A stretch of 64,000 nt of DNA from Pseudoxanthomonas dokdonensis (GTDB lineage Bacteria > Pseudomonadota > Gammaproteobacteria > Xanthomonadales > Xanthomonadaceae): NCBI RefSeq assembly GCF_001431405.1, contig NZ_LDJL01000006.1, positions 1 through 64,000 on the forward strand. Reading direction: 5' to 3'. Positions 20,194 to 30,205 of the stretch are shown here, in pieces; the stretch's first letter is position 1; each line of letters starts with the position of its first letter. The position numbers were made by a program, and so were the translations under genes. The notes under the pieces are model-generated. The model was not told the origin of the DNA. It made no database searches and saw nothing but the letters and a program-made list of their open reading frames with translations.

Positions 20194-21150
20194 TCAGCTT
20201 TTCCTGCGCTTGGCGCGCGGATGGGCCGCGTCGTAGACCTTGGCCAGATGCTGGAAATCCAGATGGGTGTAGATCTGGGTGGTGGCGATGTCGGCGTGGC
20301 CAAGCAGTTCCTGGACCCCACGCAGGTCGCCGGACGATTCCAGGATATGGCTGGCGAAACTGTGTCGCAGCATGTGCGGGTGCACGTCCTTGAACAGGCC
20401 CTGGCGAATGCCGAGCTGCTTGATCCGGATCTGCACCGCGCGTTGCGAAATCGGGCCACCGCCGCGACCGGGGAAGATCGGCGCATCGGCCGCGGCCTGC
20501 TGCTCGTCGCGCCACTGCTGCAAGGCGGTGCGCGCATGCGAACCCACCGGCACCTTGCGCTCCTTGCTGCCCTTGCCGATGACATTGACGAAACCGCTGT
20601 CCATGTCGACATCGCGCCAGCGCAGTGCGCACAGCTCGCTCAGGCGCAGGCCAGAGGAATAGAACAGTTCCAGCAAGGCCCGATCACGCAGCCCCAGTGG
20701 TCCGTCAATCGGCACTTCGACCAGCCGCACCGCCTCATCGGCATCCAGCACCTGCGGCAACTTGCGTGGCGCCTTCGGTGCGCGCACACCAGCCGCGGGG
20801 CTGACCGTGATCACGCCATGCCGAAGCAACCACTGGTAGAAACTGCGACAGGCCGACAGGCGCCGTTGCAGGCTTTTCGGTGACAGACCACGGCGGTGTT
20901 CGCTGGCGATGAACCCGCGCAGCTGCTCACTGTCCAGCTGCACCAAACGGTCGATGCCGTGCTCGCGTGTCCATGCGATCAGCGCATCCAGATCGCGTCG
21001 ATATGCATCCAGCGTATGCACCGACATCCGCCGTTCGACCTTGAGGTAATCGAGGAAGGCATCGCTGCGCGGATCGCTGGCAATCGCTGTTGCCACGTCC
21101 GCATCGGTCTGCGCCCTGGCGGCTTTCTCAGCGTCGCGCCGGGCCATCAT
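20194..21150 (-). CDS. xerC: Tyrosine recombinase XerC
   Basis: Site-specific recombinase resolving chromosome dimers at dif with XerD. The 318-residue product has an N-terminal SAM-like core-binding domain and the catalytic residues of tyrosine recombinases: Arg in [19 protein letters not shown], and the nucleophile in QIYTHLDF. Two adjacent ATGs (21150 and 21147) could start it. It carries a short extension before the core-binding domain. Housekeeping context (dapF-DUF484-xerC) argues against a phage integrase. Confidence 0.95.
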   Translation of the reverse strand: MMARRDAEKAARAQTDADVATAIASDPRSDAFLDYLKVERRMSVHTLDAYRRDLDALIAWTREHGIDRLVQLDSEQLRGFIASEHRRGLSPKSLQRRLSACRSFYQWLLRHGVITVSPAAGVRAPKAPRKLPQVLDADEAVRLVEVPIDGPLGLRDRALLELFYSSGLRLSELCALRWRDVDMDSGFVNVIGKGSKERKVPVGSHARTALQQWRDEQQAAADAPIFPGRGGGPISQRAVQIRIKQLGIRQGLFKDVHPHMLRHSFASHILESSGDLRGVQELLGHADIATTQIYTHLDFQHLAKVYDAAHPRAKRRKS

Positions 21151-21173
21151 GTTTCCCGCCAGCGGCGATCGGA

Positions 21174-21848
21174 TCAGGCATCGAAACGGCGCAGCGCAGC
21201 GACGAACGCTTCGCCCATCATCCGCAGGAACAGGGTGCCCATGCCGGGGTAGAAGCGGTTTGGCTGCAGACTGCCGACCGCGACCAGTCCCACACCGGGC
21301 AGCGGCAGCAACGCCGATGACTGGATGTCGCGTGCACGTTCGCCGTACAGCAGCTGGCCTTTTTCCGGTTGCAGGCGCCCGCAGATCGGTTCGCCGCTCT
21401 GCAGGCAATCGCGGAACGGTGCCAACGCGGCGGCGTCTTCAGCCACTATCTGCAGCCAGTCGTTGTCATCCAGGCCGGCCACCGGGTGCAGCAGCACGAT
21501 GCTGATGTGATCACCATTGAAGTCTTCGGCCAGAGAGGCGGCCATCGCCCGCACGCTGTCAGCGGCGGAGGCCTGCTTCAGCAATGCCAGGGTCAGCTGA
21601 TGGGTACGCACGGCCAGGCGTTCGTTTTCCTGGGCGTTGGCGAACAGATCGGTCAGCCGCTTGGCCAGCTCGCGGTTCTTGTCGCGCAGTACTTCCAGTT
21701 GGTAGCTTGCCAGCGACGCGGCCGGGCCGTCGTCGCGTGGCACCACCAGGCTCAAGGCCAGGTCCGGGAACTGCTTGAGGAAGGTCGGGTGCCGGCGCAA
21801 CCAGGCGGCGATTTCGTGCGCGCCGAGTTTTTCTTGGGTCTCGCTCAT
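21174..21848 (-). CDS. DUF484 family protein
   Basis: 224 residues, GAF-like fold family conserved between dapF and xerC in gammaproteobacteria. N-terminal LRRHPTFL with the FP motif typical of DUF484, a coiled-coil stretch (about 45-80), then the GAF-like domain with [13 protein letters not shown] and [10 protein letters not shown] near the end. Its stop and start overlap or closely abut its neighbours (4-bp overlap with the dapF stop at 21845-21848), so it belongs to the operon. Biochemical role unknown. Confidence 0.93.
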   Translation of the reverse strand: MSETQEKLGAHEIAAWLRRHPTFLKQFPDLALSLVVPRDDGPAASLASYQLEVLRDKNRELAKRLTDLFANAQENERLAVRTHQLTLALLKQASAADSVRAMAASLAEDFNGDHISIVLLHPVAGLDDNDWLQIVAEDAAALAPFRDCLQSGEPICGRLQPEKGQLLYGERARDIQSSALLPLPGVGLVAVGSLQPNRFYPGMGTLFLRMMGEAFVAALRRFDA

Positions 21849-22705
21849 GGGTTCCAGTGTCCTTCGAAAACAAATGCGGTAGGTCCGGCCATTGTCACGC
21901 TGGCATCAGCGCGCGGCCATTGGACGCGCAGGGTGCCACCGGGCAGTTCGACCGCGACATCGCGGTCAACGCGGTCGCGTTGCATCAGCACCACCGCCGC
22001 CGCGCAGGCGCCGCTGCCGCAGGCCAGGGTTTCGCCGACACCACGCTCATAGACGCGCAGGCGGATATGGCTGCGGTCGACGATCTCGGCGAAGCCGACA
22101 TTGACCGACTGCGGGAACGTCGTCGATTGCTGCAGCGCGCGGCCGTAGGCCGCTACCGGTACCTGCGCGACCGACGGCACTTCCATCACTGCGTGCGGGT
22201 TGCCCATCGACACCGCGCCGAAGCGCAGCCGCAGGTCCTCGTCGACGGCCACGTCGTACTCGGGCCGCGCATGGTCAAAGCCATGCATCGGAATGTCGCC
22301 GGGATTGAATTGCGGCACGCCCATCGCAATCGCGAACTGGCCATGGCCCAGGTGTTCGACCTTATGGCTGGCCTGCGGACTATCGAGCACGAAGCTGTCG
22401 CCGCGGGCGACGCCGGCACGTTGCAGCCAGGCCGCCGCGCAACGTGCGCCATTGCCGCATTGCTGCGACGGCGATCCATCCGAGTTCCAGATCCCGTACG
22501 CGGCAATCGCGTCGGCGCTGCGCGGGTCTTCCAGGGTGATGATCTGATCACAGCCGATGCCGCGGTGGCGATCGGCCAGCGCCGCGGCCAGCGCCGGGCT
22601 CGGCGGCGCCTGGCCACCGCGCAGGTCGAGCATGACAAAGTCATTGCCGGCGCCGTGCATCTTGCTGAAACGCAAGCCGCCGGTCGCGGGCATCGCTTCA
22701 GTCAT
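21845..22705 (-). CDS. dapF: Diaminopimelate epimerase
   Basis: Interconverts LL- and meso-diaminopimelate for lysine and peptidoglycan synthesis. About 286 residues. The two catalytic cysteines are in CGNGARC and ACGSGAC, with the substrate motif MHGAGNDF near the start and PQSVNVGF later. The ATG at 22705 overlaps the lptM stop (ATGACTGA); a second ATG at 22693 is equally possible and shortens the protein by four residues. Confidence 0.97.
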   Translation of the reverse strand: MTEAMPATGGLRFSKMHGAGNDFVMLDLRGGQAPPSPALAAALADRHRGIGCDQIITLEDPRSADAIAAYGIWNSDGSPSQQCGNGARCAAAWLQRAGVARGDSFVLDSPQASHKVEHLGHGQFAIAMGVPQFNPGDIPMHGFDHARPEYDVAVDEDLRLRFGAVSMGNPHAVMEVPSVAQVPVAAYGRALQQSTTFPQSVNVGFAEIVDRSHIRLRVYERGVGETLACGSGACAAAVVLMQRDRVDRDVAVELPGGTLRVQWPRADASVTMAGPTAFVFEGHWNP

Positions 22706-23012
22706 TGCCGGATTCGTCAGCCGGCGCCGGTTCGCCAGCGGCATCGGGCAGCAGTCCGTCGGGCGTGTCGCTGGCTTCACCGTCCACGTCCACCTCAGGT
22801 ACCGCCGGCAGGCTGTCATTGCTGGCAGCATCGCTGGACTGGCCGTCGAGTCCGGTCGCGGTCGGCAACGCCGGAGCGTCGGCGGCATCGACGTCTTCGG
22901 CCTGGGCCGGCTCTTCAGGCAGGAACAGCGGTCCCTTTGCGCCACACGCGGCGAGCAGCAGCAACAGGCAGATGGAAGCGGCGGGAAGCGCCAGTCGGGA
23001 GATGATCTTCAT
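22698..23012 (-). CDS. lptM: LptM-like lipoprotein (LPS translocon maturation factor)
   Basis: Small outer-membrane lipoprotein, 104 residues. The mature N-terminus has the LptM/YifL signature [10 protein letters not shown] right after the lipobox LAAC. In E. coli LptM promotes oxidative maturation of LptD. Only the first dozen mature residues match the family; the rest is a long acidic Asp/Ala/Pro tail, much longer than in E. coli. Its position directly before dapF is the conserved one. Confidence 0.85.
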   Translation of the reverse strand: MKIISRLALPAASICLLLLLAACGAKGPLFLPEEPAQAEDVDAADAPALPTATGLDGQSSDAASNDSLPAVPEVDVDGEASDTPDGLLPDAAGEPAPADESGND

Positions 23013-23083
23013 GCCGCCGAGTATAGCGGCCACCGCGGCTGGCGACGATGCGACAGGCCGCCGATGCATCCGCACGGGCCGGC

Positions 23084-23509
23084 TCACTCAGCCGGTGGCT
23101 CGGGCCGCCGCCACAGCCAGGCCGCCACCAGCGCCATGCAGGCGATCGGCAACCAGGTCATCCAAGCGTGGTGCGAAGGTACCTGCGCCATCACCAGCAA
23201 CAGAATGCCTGCGCAGGCAAGCATGGTCAGGCTGGCCGCCCATTTGGCCTGCCGCGAGACCGCGCCGTGGGCCTGCCAGTCGGCAATCATCGGACCGAAC
23301 CGGCGGTGTCCAAGCAGATAGGCATGCAGCCGCTGCGAGCCACGCGAAGCGGCGTAGGCGGCGATCAGGATGAACACCGTGGTCGGCAGGCCCGGCACGA
23401 AGATCCCGACGATGCCGACACCCAGGCTGACGTAGGCCAGCAGCCACCAGGCCCAGCGCAGGCGCGAGCGGACGGGAGGCGGCGACGCGGGCGGTAGCTC
23501 GGGGCTCAA
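23084..23509 (-). CDS. ybaN: YbaN/DUF454 inner-membrane protein
   Basis: A 141-residue membrane protein with about three hydrophobic segments and the DUF454 signature VPGLPTTVFILIAAYAASRG and LLGHRRFGPMIADW. The apparent start is TTG at 23509 with a weak ribosome site; no better start exists before the first membrane segment. Function unknown. Confidence 0.85.
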   Translation of the reverse strand: MSPELPPASPPPVRSRLRWAWWLLAYVSLGVGIVGIFVPGLPTTVFILIAAYAASRGSQRLHAYLLGHRRFGPMIADWQAHGAVSRQAKWAASLTMLACAGILLLVMAQVPSHHAWMTWLPIACMALVAAWLWRRPEPPAE

Positions 23510-23612
23510 TGCTTCAACCGGTAGGCGGGCGATGCAGGCAGGATAACCGCACGGCAGCGGCCGGCGTTTTCATCCACGGCCGCGCCATCAGCCTGGCGCG
23601 GCCGTAACCGGA

Positions 23613-25733
23613 TTACTTGTCGACGCCGAGCTGGTCGAGCATGAATGCGTAGTACTCGGCCATCTCGCGATAGCGGCGGAAGCGCCCGGACTTGCCGCCA
23701 TGGCCGGCTTCCATGTTGGTGCGGAACAGGATCGGCAGCGTGCCGGTATTCTCGTCACGCAGCCTGGCCACGTACTTGGCCGGTTCCCAGTACTGCACCT
23801 GTGAATCCCACAGGCCGGTGCCGACGAAGGTTGCCGGATAGGCCTGGGCACGGATGTTGTCGTACGGCGAATAGGTCGCGATGTAGTCGTAGAACTGCTT
23901 CTGCTCGGGGTTGCCCCACTCGTCGTACTCGTTGGTAGTCAGCGGGATGCTGGGGTCGAGCATGGTGGTGACCACGTCGACGAACGGCACCTGCGAAATG
24001 ATCACGCGGTAATCCTGCGGCGCCATGTTGGCGATCGCGCCCATCAGCAGGCCACCGGCGCTGCCACCCATTGCCGCTACCCGGTCCGGCGCCGCGTAGC
24101 CCTGCTTGACCAGCGCACGGGTGACATCGATGAAATCGTTGAAGGTGTTCTTCTTGTTCAGCAGCTTGCCGTTGTCATACCAGGCACGGCCCATCTCCTG
24201 GCCGCCGCGGATATGGGCAATGGCGTAGACCATGCCGCGGTCCAGCAGGCTGACCACCGGGCTGTTGAAGTTGGGGTCCATCGAGGCGCCGTAGCTGCCG
24301 TAACCGTATTGCAGCAGTGCCGCGCTGCCATCCTTCCTGAAGCCATTGCGATAGACCACCGACACCGGCACCCGGGTGCCATCGCGTGCTTCGACCCAGA
24401 CCCGCTCGGTGGTGTAGCGCGAGGGGTCGTAGCCCAGCACTGGTTGCTGCTTGAGCAATTTGCGTTCGCCGGTCTCGGTATTCAGTTCGTAGGTGGTCGC
24501 CGGCGTGGTCAGCGAGGTGTAGCTGTAGCGCAACCACGGCGTGTCGTGTTCGGAATTGACGTCCAGGCCCATCGAATACGCCGACTCGTCGGCCTTGACG
24601 TAGTCCTCGCTGCCGTCCTTCTTCAGCAGGCGCACCCGCTCCAGGCCACCGGAGCGCTCGCCGATGGCGGTAAAGCCGTCGAACAGCTCGAAGTTGTCGA
24701 TGTAGACCTCATCGCTGTGCGGCACGAAATCGGTCCACTGGCTGCGCGAGGTACTGCCATCGGCTGCGGTGACCAGCTTGAAATTGGTGGCGCCATCGGC
24801 GTTGGTGCGGATCACCCAGCGACCATCGAGATGGTCGGCGCTGTATTCGACATCACGCTCGCGTGGCGCCAGCACCGTGAACTCGCCCGGCGCGGCCGCC
24901 GGCGTGCAGCGCATTTCCGACGACACCGTGCTTTCAACGCCGATGCAGATGAACTGGTCGTCGCGGGTGCGGCCGACGCCCATGTAGAAGCTGTCGTCCT
25001 TTTCCTCGTAGACCAGCTTGTCCTCGCTGACCGGGGTACCCAGCACATGCGACTTGACCCGTACCGTCAGCAGCGTTTCCGGATCATTCTCGACATAGAA
25101 CACGGTCTTGTTGTCGTCGGCCCAGACGATGTTCGGCGACACTCCGGGGATCTCGTCGGCCAGCAACTTGCCGGTCTCCAGGTCCTTGAACCGGATCACG
25201 TACTGGCGGCGGCCGACCGCGTCATCGGCATAGGCCAACAGCCGGTTGTCCTGGCTGACTTCGCGTTCGCCGACGTTGTAGTAACCCTTGCCCTCGGCCA
25301 GCGCGTTGAGGTCGAGCAGGATTTCCTCGGCCGCCTCCATGCTGCCCTTGCGGCGGGCGTGGATCGGATAGTCCTTGCCGGTTTCGAAGCGGGTGTAGTA
25401 CCAGTAGCCACGCTCGCGGTAGGGCACGCTGGCATCGTCCTGCTTGATGCGGGCGACGATCTCGTTGTACAGGGTTTCCTGCAGCGGCTTGAGCGGCGCC
25501 ATTACCGCATCGGCATAGGCGTTCTCGGCATTGAGGTAGGCCAGCATCCGCGGGTTTTCGCGCTTGTCGTCGCGTAGCCAGTAGTAGTCGTCATTGCGTT
25601 CGGCGCCAAACGGCGCCTTGACCACATGCGGCTGCCGGGCCGCATCCGGCGCGGTCGCTTCGGCCGCCGCGGCCCCGGTGAAAGGAACAGTCATCAGTAC
25701 GCTCGCTGCAAACAGGATGGAAGATGCTTTCAT
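23613..25733 (-). CDS. ptrB: Oligopeptidase B-type S9 peptidase, exported
   Basis: Cleaves small peptides, in characterised relatives after Arg or Lys. The 706-residue product has a signal peptide (residues 1-23, cleavage after GAAAA), a beta-propeller domain that gates access, and an alpha/beta-hydrolase domain with the nucleophile in GGSAGG and His in MEAGHGGKSGRF, the S9A oligopeptidase B pattern. E. coli OpdB is cytoplasmic, so the signal peptide is notable. A second S9 peptidase gene lies upstream on the same strand. Confidence 0.92.
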   Translation of the reverse strand: MKASSILFAASVLMTVPFTGAAAAEATAPDAARQPHVVKAPFGAERNDDYYWLRDDKRENPRMLAYLNAENAYADAVMAPLKPLQETLYNEIVARIKQDDASVPYRERGYWYYTRFETGKDYPIHARRKGSMEAAEEILLDLNALAEGKGYYNVGEREVSQDNRLLAYADDAVGRRQYVIRFKDLETGKLLADEIPGVSPNIVWADDNKTVFYVENDPETLLTVRVKSHVLGTPVSEDKLVYEEKDDSFYMGVGRTRDDQFICIGVESTVSSEMRCTPAAAPGEFTVLAPRERDVEYSADHLDGRWVIRTNADGATNFKLVTAADGSTSRSQWTDFVPHSDEVYIDNFELFDGFTAIGERSGGLERVRLLKKDGSEDYVKADESAYSMGLDVNSEHDTPWLRYSYTSLTTPATTYELNTETGERKLLKQQPVLGYDPSRYTTERVWVEARDGTRVPVSVVYRNGFRKDGSAALLQYGYGSYGASMDPNFNSPVVSLLDRGMVYAIAHIRGGQEMGRAWYDNGKLLNKKNTFNDFIDVTRALVKQGYAAPDRVAAMGGSAGGLLMGAIANMAPQDYRVIISQVPFVDVVTTMLDPSIPLTTNEYDEWGNPEQKQFYDYIATYSPYDNIRAQAYPATFVGTGLWDSQVQYWEPAKYVARLRDENTGTLPILFRTNMEAGHGGKSGRFRRYREMAEYYAFMLDQLGVDK

Positions 25734-25894
25734 GGATGGGGCCCCGGGTGGTGAGTTGCAATGGTGTTGCGGGCGTCCTTCGCCCGCAGGCCGGCGCTGT
25801 GCCGATCACACCATCGTCGGCGGGTCTGCCGGCGATGGTGTGCCTTGCTGCATCCGTCGCCAGGGGGCGACGGCAACGGCGGACCGGAATCCGC

Positions 25895-28000
25895 TTACTT
25901 GCTCAACTGCTGCCAGAGGAAGCTATAGGCCATCGCTGACATATGCGCGGCCTGGGCGTTGTTGGCCGCGCCGCCGTGGCCACCTTCGACGTTCTCGTAA
26001 TAGCGCACGTCCTTGTTGGCCGCTGCCATCTTCGCCATCATCTTGCGCGCATGCGCCGGATGCACGCGATCATCGCGGGTCGAAGTCATGAACAGGGTCG
26101 GCGGATAGTCCTTGGCCGGGTCGAACAGGTGGTACGGCGAGAAGGTCTTGATGTAGGCCCATTCCTCGGGCTTGTCGGGGTTGCCGTATTCGGCCATCCA
26201 CGAGGCGCCGGCCAGCAGGTGGTTGTAGCGCTTCATGTCCAGCAACGGCACCTGGCAGACGATGGCGCCGAACAGCTGCGGATACTGGGTCAGCATGTTG
26301 CCCATCAGCAGGCCACCATTGCTGCCGCCCTGCGCACCGAGGTGCTGTGGCGAGGTCACCCCGTTGCTGACCAGATCCTGCGCGACCGCGGCGAAGTCCT
26401 CATAGGCCTTGTGGCGGTTGGCCTTGAGTGCGGCCTGGTGCCAGCGCGGGCCGTATTCGCCACCGCCACGGATGTTGGCGACCACGTATACGCCGCCCTT
26501 CTCCAGCCAGCCCTTGCCGACCGCGCCGGAATAGTTGGGGGTCAGCGAAATCTCGAAGCCGCCATAACCGTACAGCAGGGTCGGGTTGCTGCCATCACGC
26601 TGCATGTCCTTGGGCCGGACCATGAAGTACGGCACCTTGGTGCCATCCTTGCTGGTGGCGAAATGCTGTTCGATGACATCGCGGCTGGCGTCGAAGAAGG
26701 TCGGCATGGTCTTCAGCACCTCCGGCGCCTTGCCCACTTCCGCCAGTGACAGCGTGCTCGGGGTCAGGTAATCGGTGCTGGTCAGCCATACCGCGTCGCT
26801 TTCGTCTTCGTCCACGGCGCTGACCGCCAGCGTGCCGAAGTCCGGCGCGCCGACGAACTCGCTGCGCTGCCACGGGCCTTGATCGCTCGGGGTCAGCACG
26901 CTGAGCCGGTTCTTGACGTCATCCAGCACGTTCAGCACCAGGTGCTGGCGGGTCCAGGTGAAGCTGGCCAGCGAGGTATGCTCGGTTGGCACGAACAACT
27001 CGACGAAATCGCGCTTGCCGGCCATGAAGTCGTCCAGCGGCGTCGCCAGCAGCGAACCGGCGACATGGGTCTTGCCGCCGACGGTCCACGGTTCGCGCAG
27101 TTCCAGCGTCAACCACTGGCGATGGATGCTCTTGTTGGCCGAGTTGGGCGCGTCGACCTTGGCCAGCTTGCCGTCCGTGGTACGCAGGTACAGCTCGTCG
27201 TTGTAGAACGCCAGCGTGCGGCTGACCATGTCGCGCTGGTAACCGGGGGTGTCGTCGTGGAAGGCGGCGATGTACATGTCATCGGGCTTGCCTTCATACA
27301 CCACTTCGGCATCGGCCAGTGGCGTGCCACGCTTCCATTCCTTGACCACACGCGGGTAGCCGGAGGTGGTCATCGAACCATCGCCGAAGTCGGTATACAC
27401 GTAGACCGTGTCGGCATCCTTCCAGCCCAGACCGCCCTTGGCTTCGGGACGGTAGAAGCCATCCTCGAGGAACGACTTGCTGGTCAGGTCGAATTCGCGG
27501 GTGACGTCGGCATCGGCGCCGCCGCGCGACAGCGCGATCAGGCAGCGCTGGTAGTCGGGCTTGCGGCAATCGGCGCCGTGCCAGACCCAGTTGGTGTTCT
27601 CGGCCTTGTTCAATGCGTCCAGGTCGAGCACGGTTTCCCAGGCCGGCACCTGCTTGCGGTATTCGGCCAGCGTGGTCCGCCGCCAGACCCCGCGTTCGTG
27701 CTGCTTGTCCTTCCAGAAGTTGTAGTAGTACGGGCCAATCTTCTGCACTGCCGGGATCTTGGCGTCCGAGTCCAGGATCGACAGGATCTCCGATTCCAAC
27801 TGCTTGAACTGCGGGGTATCGGCAATCTCGGCCTCGGACCTGGCGTTCTGCTGTTTCACCCAGTCCAGGCTTTTGCTGGCCTCGACATCTTCCAGCCAGG
27901 CGTAGCTGTCCTCAGCGGCGGGCTGGGCCACGGCGGGGCCGGTCATGGCCGCACCGGCGGCAAAGCCGGCCAGCAGGCAGGCGCGCGAAAACAGTGGCAT
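25895..28000 (-). CDS. Prolyl oligopeptidase-family S9 peptidase, exported
   Basis: A 701-residue serine peptidase, likely cleaving after proline in short peptides. Signal peptide about residues 1-25 (ending AVAQ), N-terminal YAWLEDVEA motif shared by prolyl oligopeptidases, beta-propeller, and catalytic domain with nucleophile GGSNGG, Asp region TSTRDDRVHP and His in EGGHGG. ATG at 28000. About 160 bp separate it from ptrB downstream, so the two may be cotranscribed. Confidence 0.93.
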   Translation of the reverse strand: MPLFSRACLLAGFAAGAAMTGPAVAQPAAEDSYAWLEDVEASKSLDWVKQQNARSEAEIADTPQFKQLESEILSILDSDAKIPAVQKIGPYYYNFWKDKQHERGVWRRTTLAEYRKQVPAWETVLDLDALNKAENTNWVWHGADCRKPDYQRCLIALSRGGADADVTREFDLTSKSFLEDGFYRPEAKGGLGWKDADTVYVYTDFGDGSMTTSGYPRVVKEWKRGTPLADAEVVYEGKPDDMYIAAFHDDTPGYQRDMVSRTLAFYNDELYLRTTDGKLAKVDAPNSANKSIHRQWLTLELREPWTVGGKTHVAGSLLATPLDDFMAGKRDFVELFVPTEHTSLASFTWTRQHLVLNVLDDVKNRLSVLTPSDQGPWQRSEFVGAPDFGTLAVSAVDEDESDAVWLTSTDYLTPSTLSLAEVGKAPEVLKTMPTFFDASRDVIEQHFATSKDGTKVPYFMVRPKDMQRDGSNPTLLYGYGGFEISLTPNYSGAVGKGWLEKGGVYVVANIRGGGEYGPRWHQAALKANRHKAYEDFAAVAQDLVSNGVTSPQHLGAQGGSNGGLLMGNMLTQYPQLFGAIVCQVPLLDMKRYNHLLAGASWMAEYGNPDKPEEWAYIKTFSPYHLFDPAKDYPPTLFMTSTRDDRVHPAHARKMMAKMAAANKDVRYYENVEGGHGGAANNAQAAHMSAMAYSFLWQQLSK

Positions 28001-28098
28001 CGTTCACAACTCCATTCAGGCAGGCACATCCTTGCAACGCTAGCACACCGCCGGCTGGCGGCTCACCTGCCAATGGTCAGACCACCCCGCCCTGCGGC

Positions 28099-28440
28099 TC
28101 AGGCCGTCCGCGACAGCGCCACGGCCATCGCCCGGCCGGTCCGCGCCGCGCGCCGCCGCGCCTGCGGCCGCCGCCAGCGCCGGTGCTGCGGGCCATGGCC
28201 GGCCGGGCCACGCAGATCGGCCAGGGCTGGCAAGCGGAACCGATGCAGCGCCCACCACGCCGACAGTGGCATGCCGACCAGCCACAACGGCGCCCAGCCC
28301 AGCCACTGGCTGTGGCCACGCGCCAACGGCAACAGCAGCACCAGGGCCAGGCCCGACACGACCGCCCGCCGCAGCCAGCGCTCGAGTTGCGGATACGGAT
28401 GGTCGGCGGGACGGGCGTGGGCGGTAGGCAGGATGGACAT
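28099..28440 (-). CDS. Small membrane protein of unknown function
   Basis: A 113-residue frame from ATG 28440 with two hydrophobic segments (about 30-47 and 54-70) followed by a very Arg-rich tail. Overlapping frames in the same DNA are also open, so coding status rests on the tidy membrane topology and on resemblance to small xanthomonad proteins containing WWALHRFRLP. Moderate doubt remains, particularly about the Arg-rich end. Confidence 0.5.
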   Translation of the reverse strand: MSILPTAHARPADHPYPQLERWLRRAVVSGLALVLLLPLARGHSQWLGWAPLWLVGMPLSAWWALHRFRLPALADLRGPAGHGPQHRRWRRPQARRRAARTGRAMAVALSRTA

Positions 28441-28629
28441 GGCGATGGCTCCAGGGGTCGATGCGCGCAGATTGCCGCGCCGCCATCTCACCGCTTGCGA
28501 CCCCGCCGGGAGCACGACCGGCGATCCACGAATTTTTCATCCAGACGTACTACCATCTGGCAACGAACGGATGCTTCACGCCTACCGCGTGCATGCTGTC
28601 TTCCATCGCTGGTTGCCCAGGGGGCATGA

Positions 28630-29205
28630 ATGTCGGTAATGCGTCAATTGCGGGTTCTGTTTGCGGCCTGCCTGCTGGTAGCTCTGGTGGCCTGCGCCAG
28701 CCAACCGGTCGCGCCGGTGCGCACCGCACAGGTTGACCTGCCCCGTTTCACCGGCAGCTGGTATGTGATCGCGATGATTCCGTACTTCGCTGAACGCGGA
28801 AACGTGGAGACGCGCTACGAATACAGCCTGAAGGACGACGACACCCTGCAGGTCAAGTACTGGTTCAAGGAAGGCTTCGACCAGCCGCTGCAGGTGCGCG
28901 AAGCCAAGGCCTCGGTGCATGAGGACAGTGCCAACCGGCGCTGGACGCTGTGGTTTGGCGGCGTCGTCCCGGCCAAGTTCAACATCCTGGAAGTGGCGCC
29001 GGACTACTCCTGGGCACTGATCAACTATCCGGGCCGCGACATGGGCTGGATATTCGCCCGCTCGCCGACCATCGACGACGCGTTGTACCGGCAACTGGTG
29101 CGCAAGATGCGCGACTACAACATCAATGCGCGCCAGCTGGTGCGGGTGCCGCAGCTGCCCGAACAGGTCGGCCAGCCCGGTTTCGACACGCCCGAGGAAC
29201 CGTAG
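28630..29205 (+). CDS. blc: Outer-membrane lipocalin
   Basis: Lipoprotein of the bacterial lipocalin family, binding lysophospholipids or fatty acids at the outer membrane. 191 residues; lipobox LVAC (Cys near residue 21), lipocalin motif GSWYVIAMIPYFAERG (the GxW signature), and the conserved later segment YSWALINYPGRDMGWIFAR. It starts at ATG 28630, preceded by AGGGGG. Monocistronic, convergent with the WYL regulator. Confidence 0.93.
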   Translation: MSVMRQLRVLFAACLLVALVACASQPVAPVRTAQVDLPRFTGSWYVIAMIPYFAERGNVETRYEYSLKDDDTLQVKYWFKEGFDQPLQVREAKASVHEDSANRRWTLWFGGVVPAKFNILEVAPDYSWALINYPGRDMGWIFARSPTIDDALYRQLVRKMRDYNINARQLVRVPQLPEQVGQPGFDTPEEP

Positions 29206-29233
29206 CGGGCATCCTTCCGCCCGCCGCCGGACC

Positions 29234-30205
29234 TCAACCGCGGGCGTAATTGGACAGGGCCAGCTCGAGCAGCGACTTGGCCTGCTCGCGCAGCACCGCC
29301 GGCTCGACGATTTCGGCATCGGCGCCGTAGTGCAGGATGTCCATCAGCAGTTCGCGTGACACGCTGTACGGCAGTTTCAGTTCGTAACGGCCGTCGGCCA
29401 GATAGCGGCCCTGCTGGCGCGAATGCCATTGCTCGTCGGCGACCCAGCGCGCGGCCTTGGCGCTGAACACGATCGTCGCCCAGCCCTTGGGTTCGCCGGA
29501 AAAAATGCCGTAGCTGGACGCCAGGTGCTGGTTGAGCTGGTCATCCGGTACGTCGGTGGCGGCTGCGTCCAGCGCCCGCGCCTGGCCGATCCGGTCGACC
29601 GCGAAGCTGCGCAGCGCATTGCGCTCGTGATCCCAGGCGTCCAGGTACCAGTTGTCGCGGTAATGGGTGATCCGTTGCGGCGAGACCAGCCGGCGGGTGC
29701 GTTCGTCGGTGGAGCGGGCACGGTATTCGAATCCCAGCTGCCTGCGCTCCAGCACGGTGGTGGCGACCACCCGGAAACTGGCTTCGTCGAGCTTGCGGCC
29801 GCGGTGCGGAATCACCCGCACCCGTTCGACCGGCCACTGCGAGACGCTGGCGTGATCGGCCAGCAGCCCCTCGATGCGCTTCTGCAACGGCGCCAGCGCC
29901 CCCGACAGCACCCCGCCCCCGGTGCGCACCAGCAGTTGCTGCGCCGCCAGCAAGGCGTACAACTCTTCCGAACTCAGCCACAGGCCGGGCAGCTCGAAGC
30001 GTTCGTTCTCGCCGGCCTGGTAGCGGAAGCCGGCCTCGCCATCGCCTTCAATCGGCGCCATCAACGCGTCGCGCAGGTAGGCCAGGTCGCGATAGACGGT
30101 GGCCCGCGAACAGCCCAGCTCCTCCTGCAGACGCTTGACCGTCACCGGGTAACGCGCGGCTTGCAGGATCCGGTGCAGGGCAGTGATTCGTTCGATTTTG
30201 TCCAT
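29234..30205 (-). CDS. WYL-domain transcriptional regulator (YafY-like)
   Basis: 323 residues. The N-terminal winged helix-turn-helix (ERITALHRIL, then LGCSRATVYRDLAYLRD) is of DeoR/HTH_11 type; the middle holds the WYL domain (HYRDNWYLDAWDHE, ligand-binding Sm-like fold) and a C-terminal WCX extension. WYL regulators respond to nucleic-acid or nucleotide ligands in DNA damage and defence contexts, but this one is flanked by ordinary genes. ATG at 30205. Confidence 0.93.
   Translation of the reverse strand: MDKIERITALHRILQAARYPVTVKRLQEELGCSRATVYRDLAYLRDALMAPIEGDGEAGFRYQAGENERFELPGLWLSSEELYALLAAQQLLVRTGGGVLSGALAPLQKRIEGLLADHASVSQWPVERVRVIPHRGRKLDEASFRVVATTVLERRQLGFEYRARSTDERTRRLVSPQRITHYRDNWYLDAWDHERNALRSFAVDRIGQARALDAAATDVPDDQLNQHLASSYGIFSGEPKGWATIVFSAKAARWVADEQWHSRQQGRYLADGRYELKLPYSVSRELLMDILHYGADAEIVEPAVLREQAKSLLELALSNYARG

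Noticed and set aside
20194-21150. Tyrosine recombinase as a sign of an integrated element
   Set aside because: It sits in the conserved dapF-DUF484-xerC order with no attachment-site repeats or phage genes nearby.
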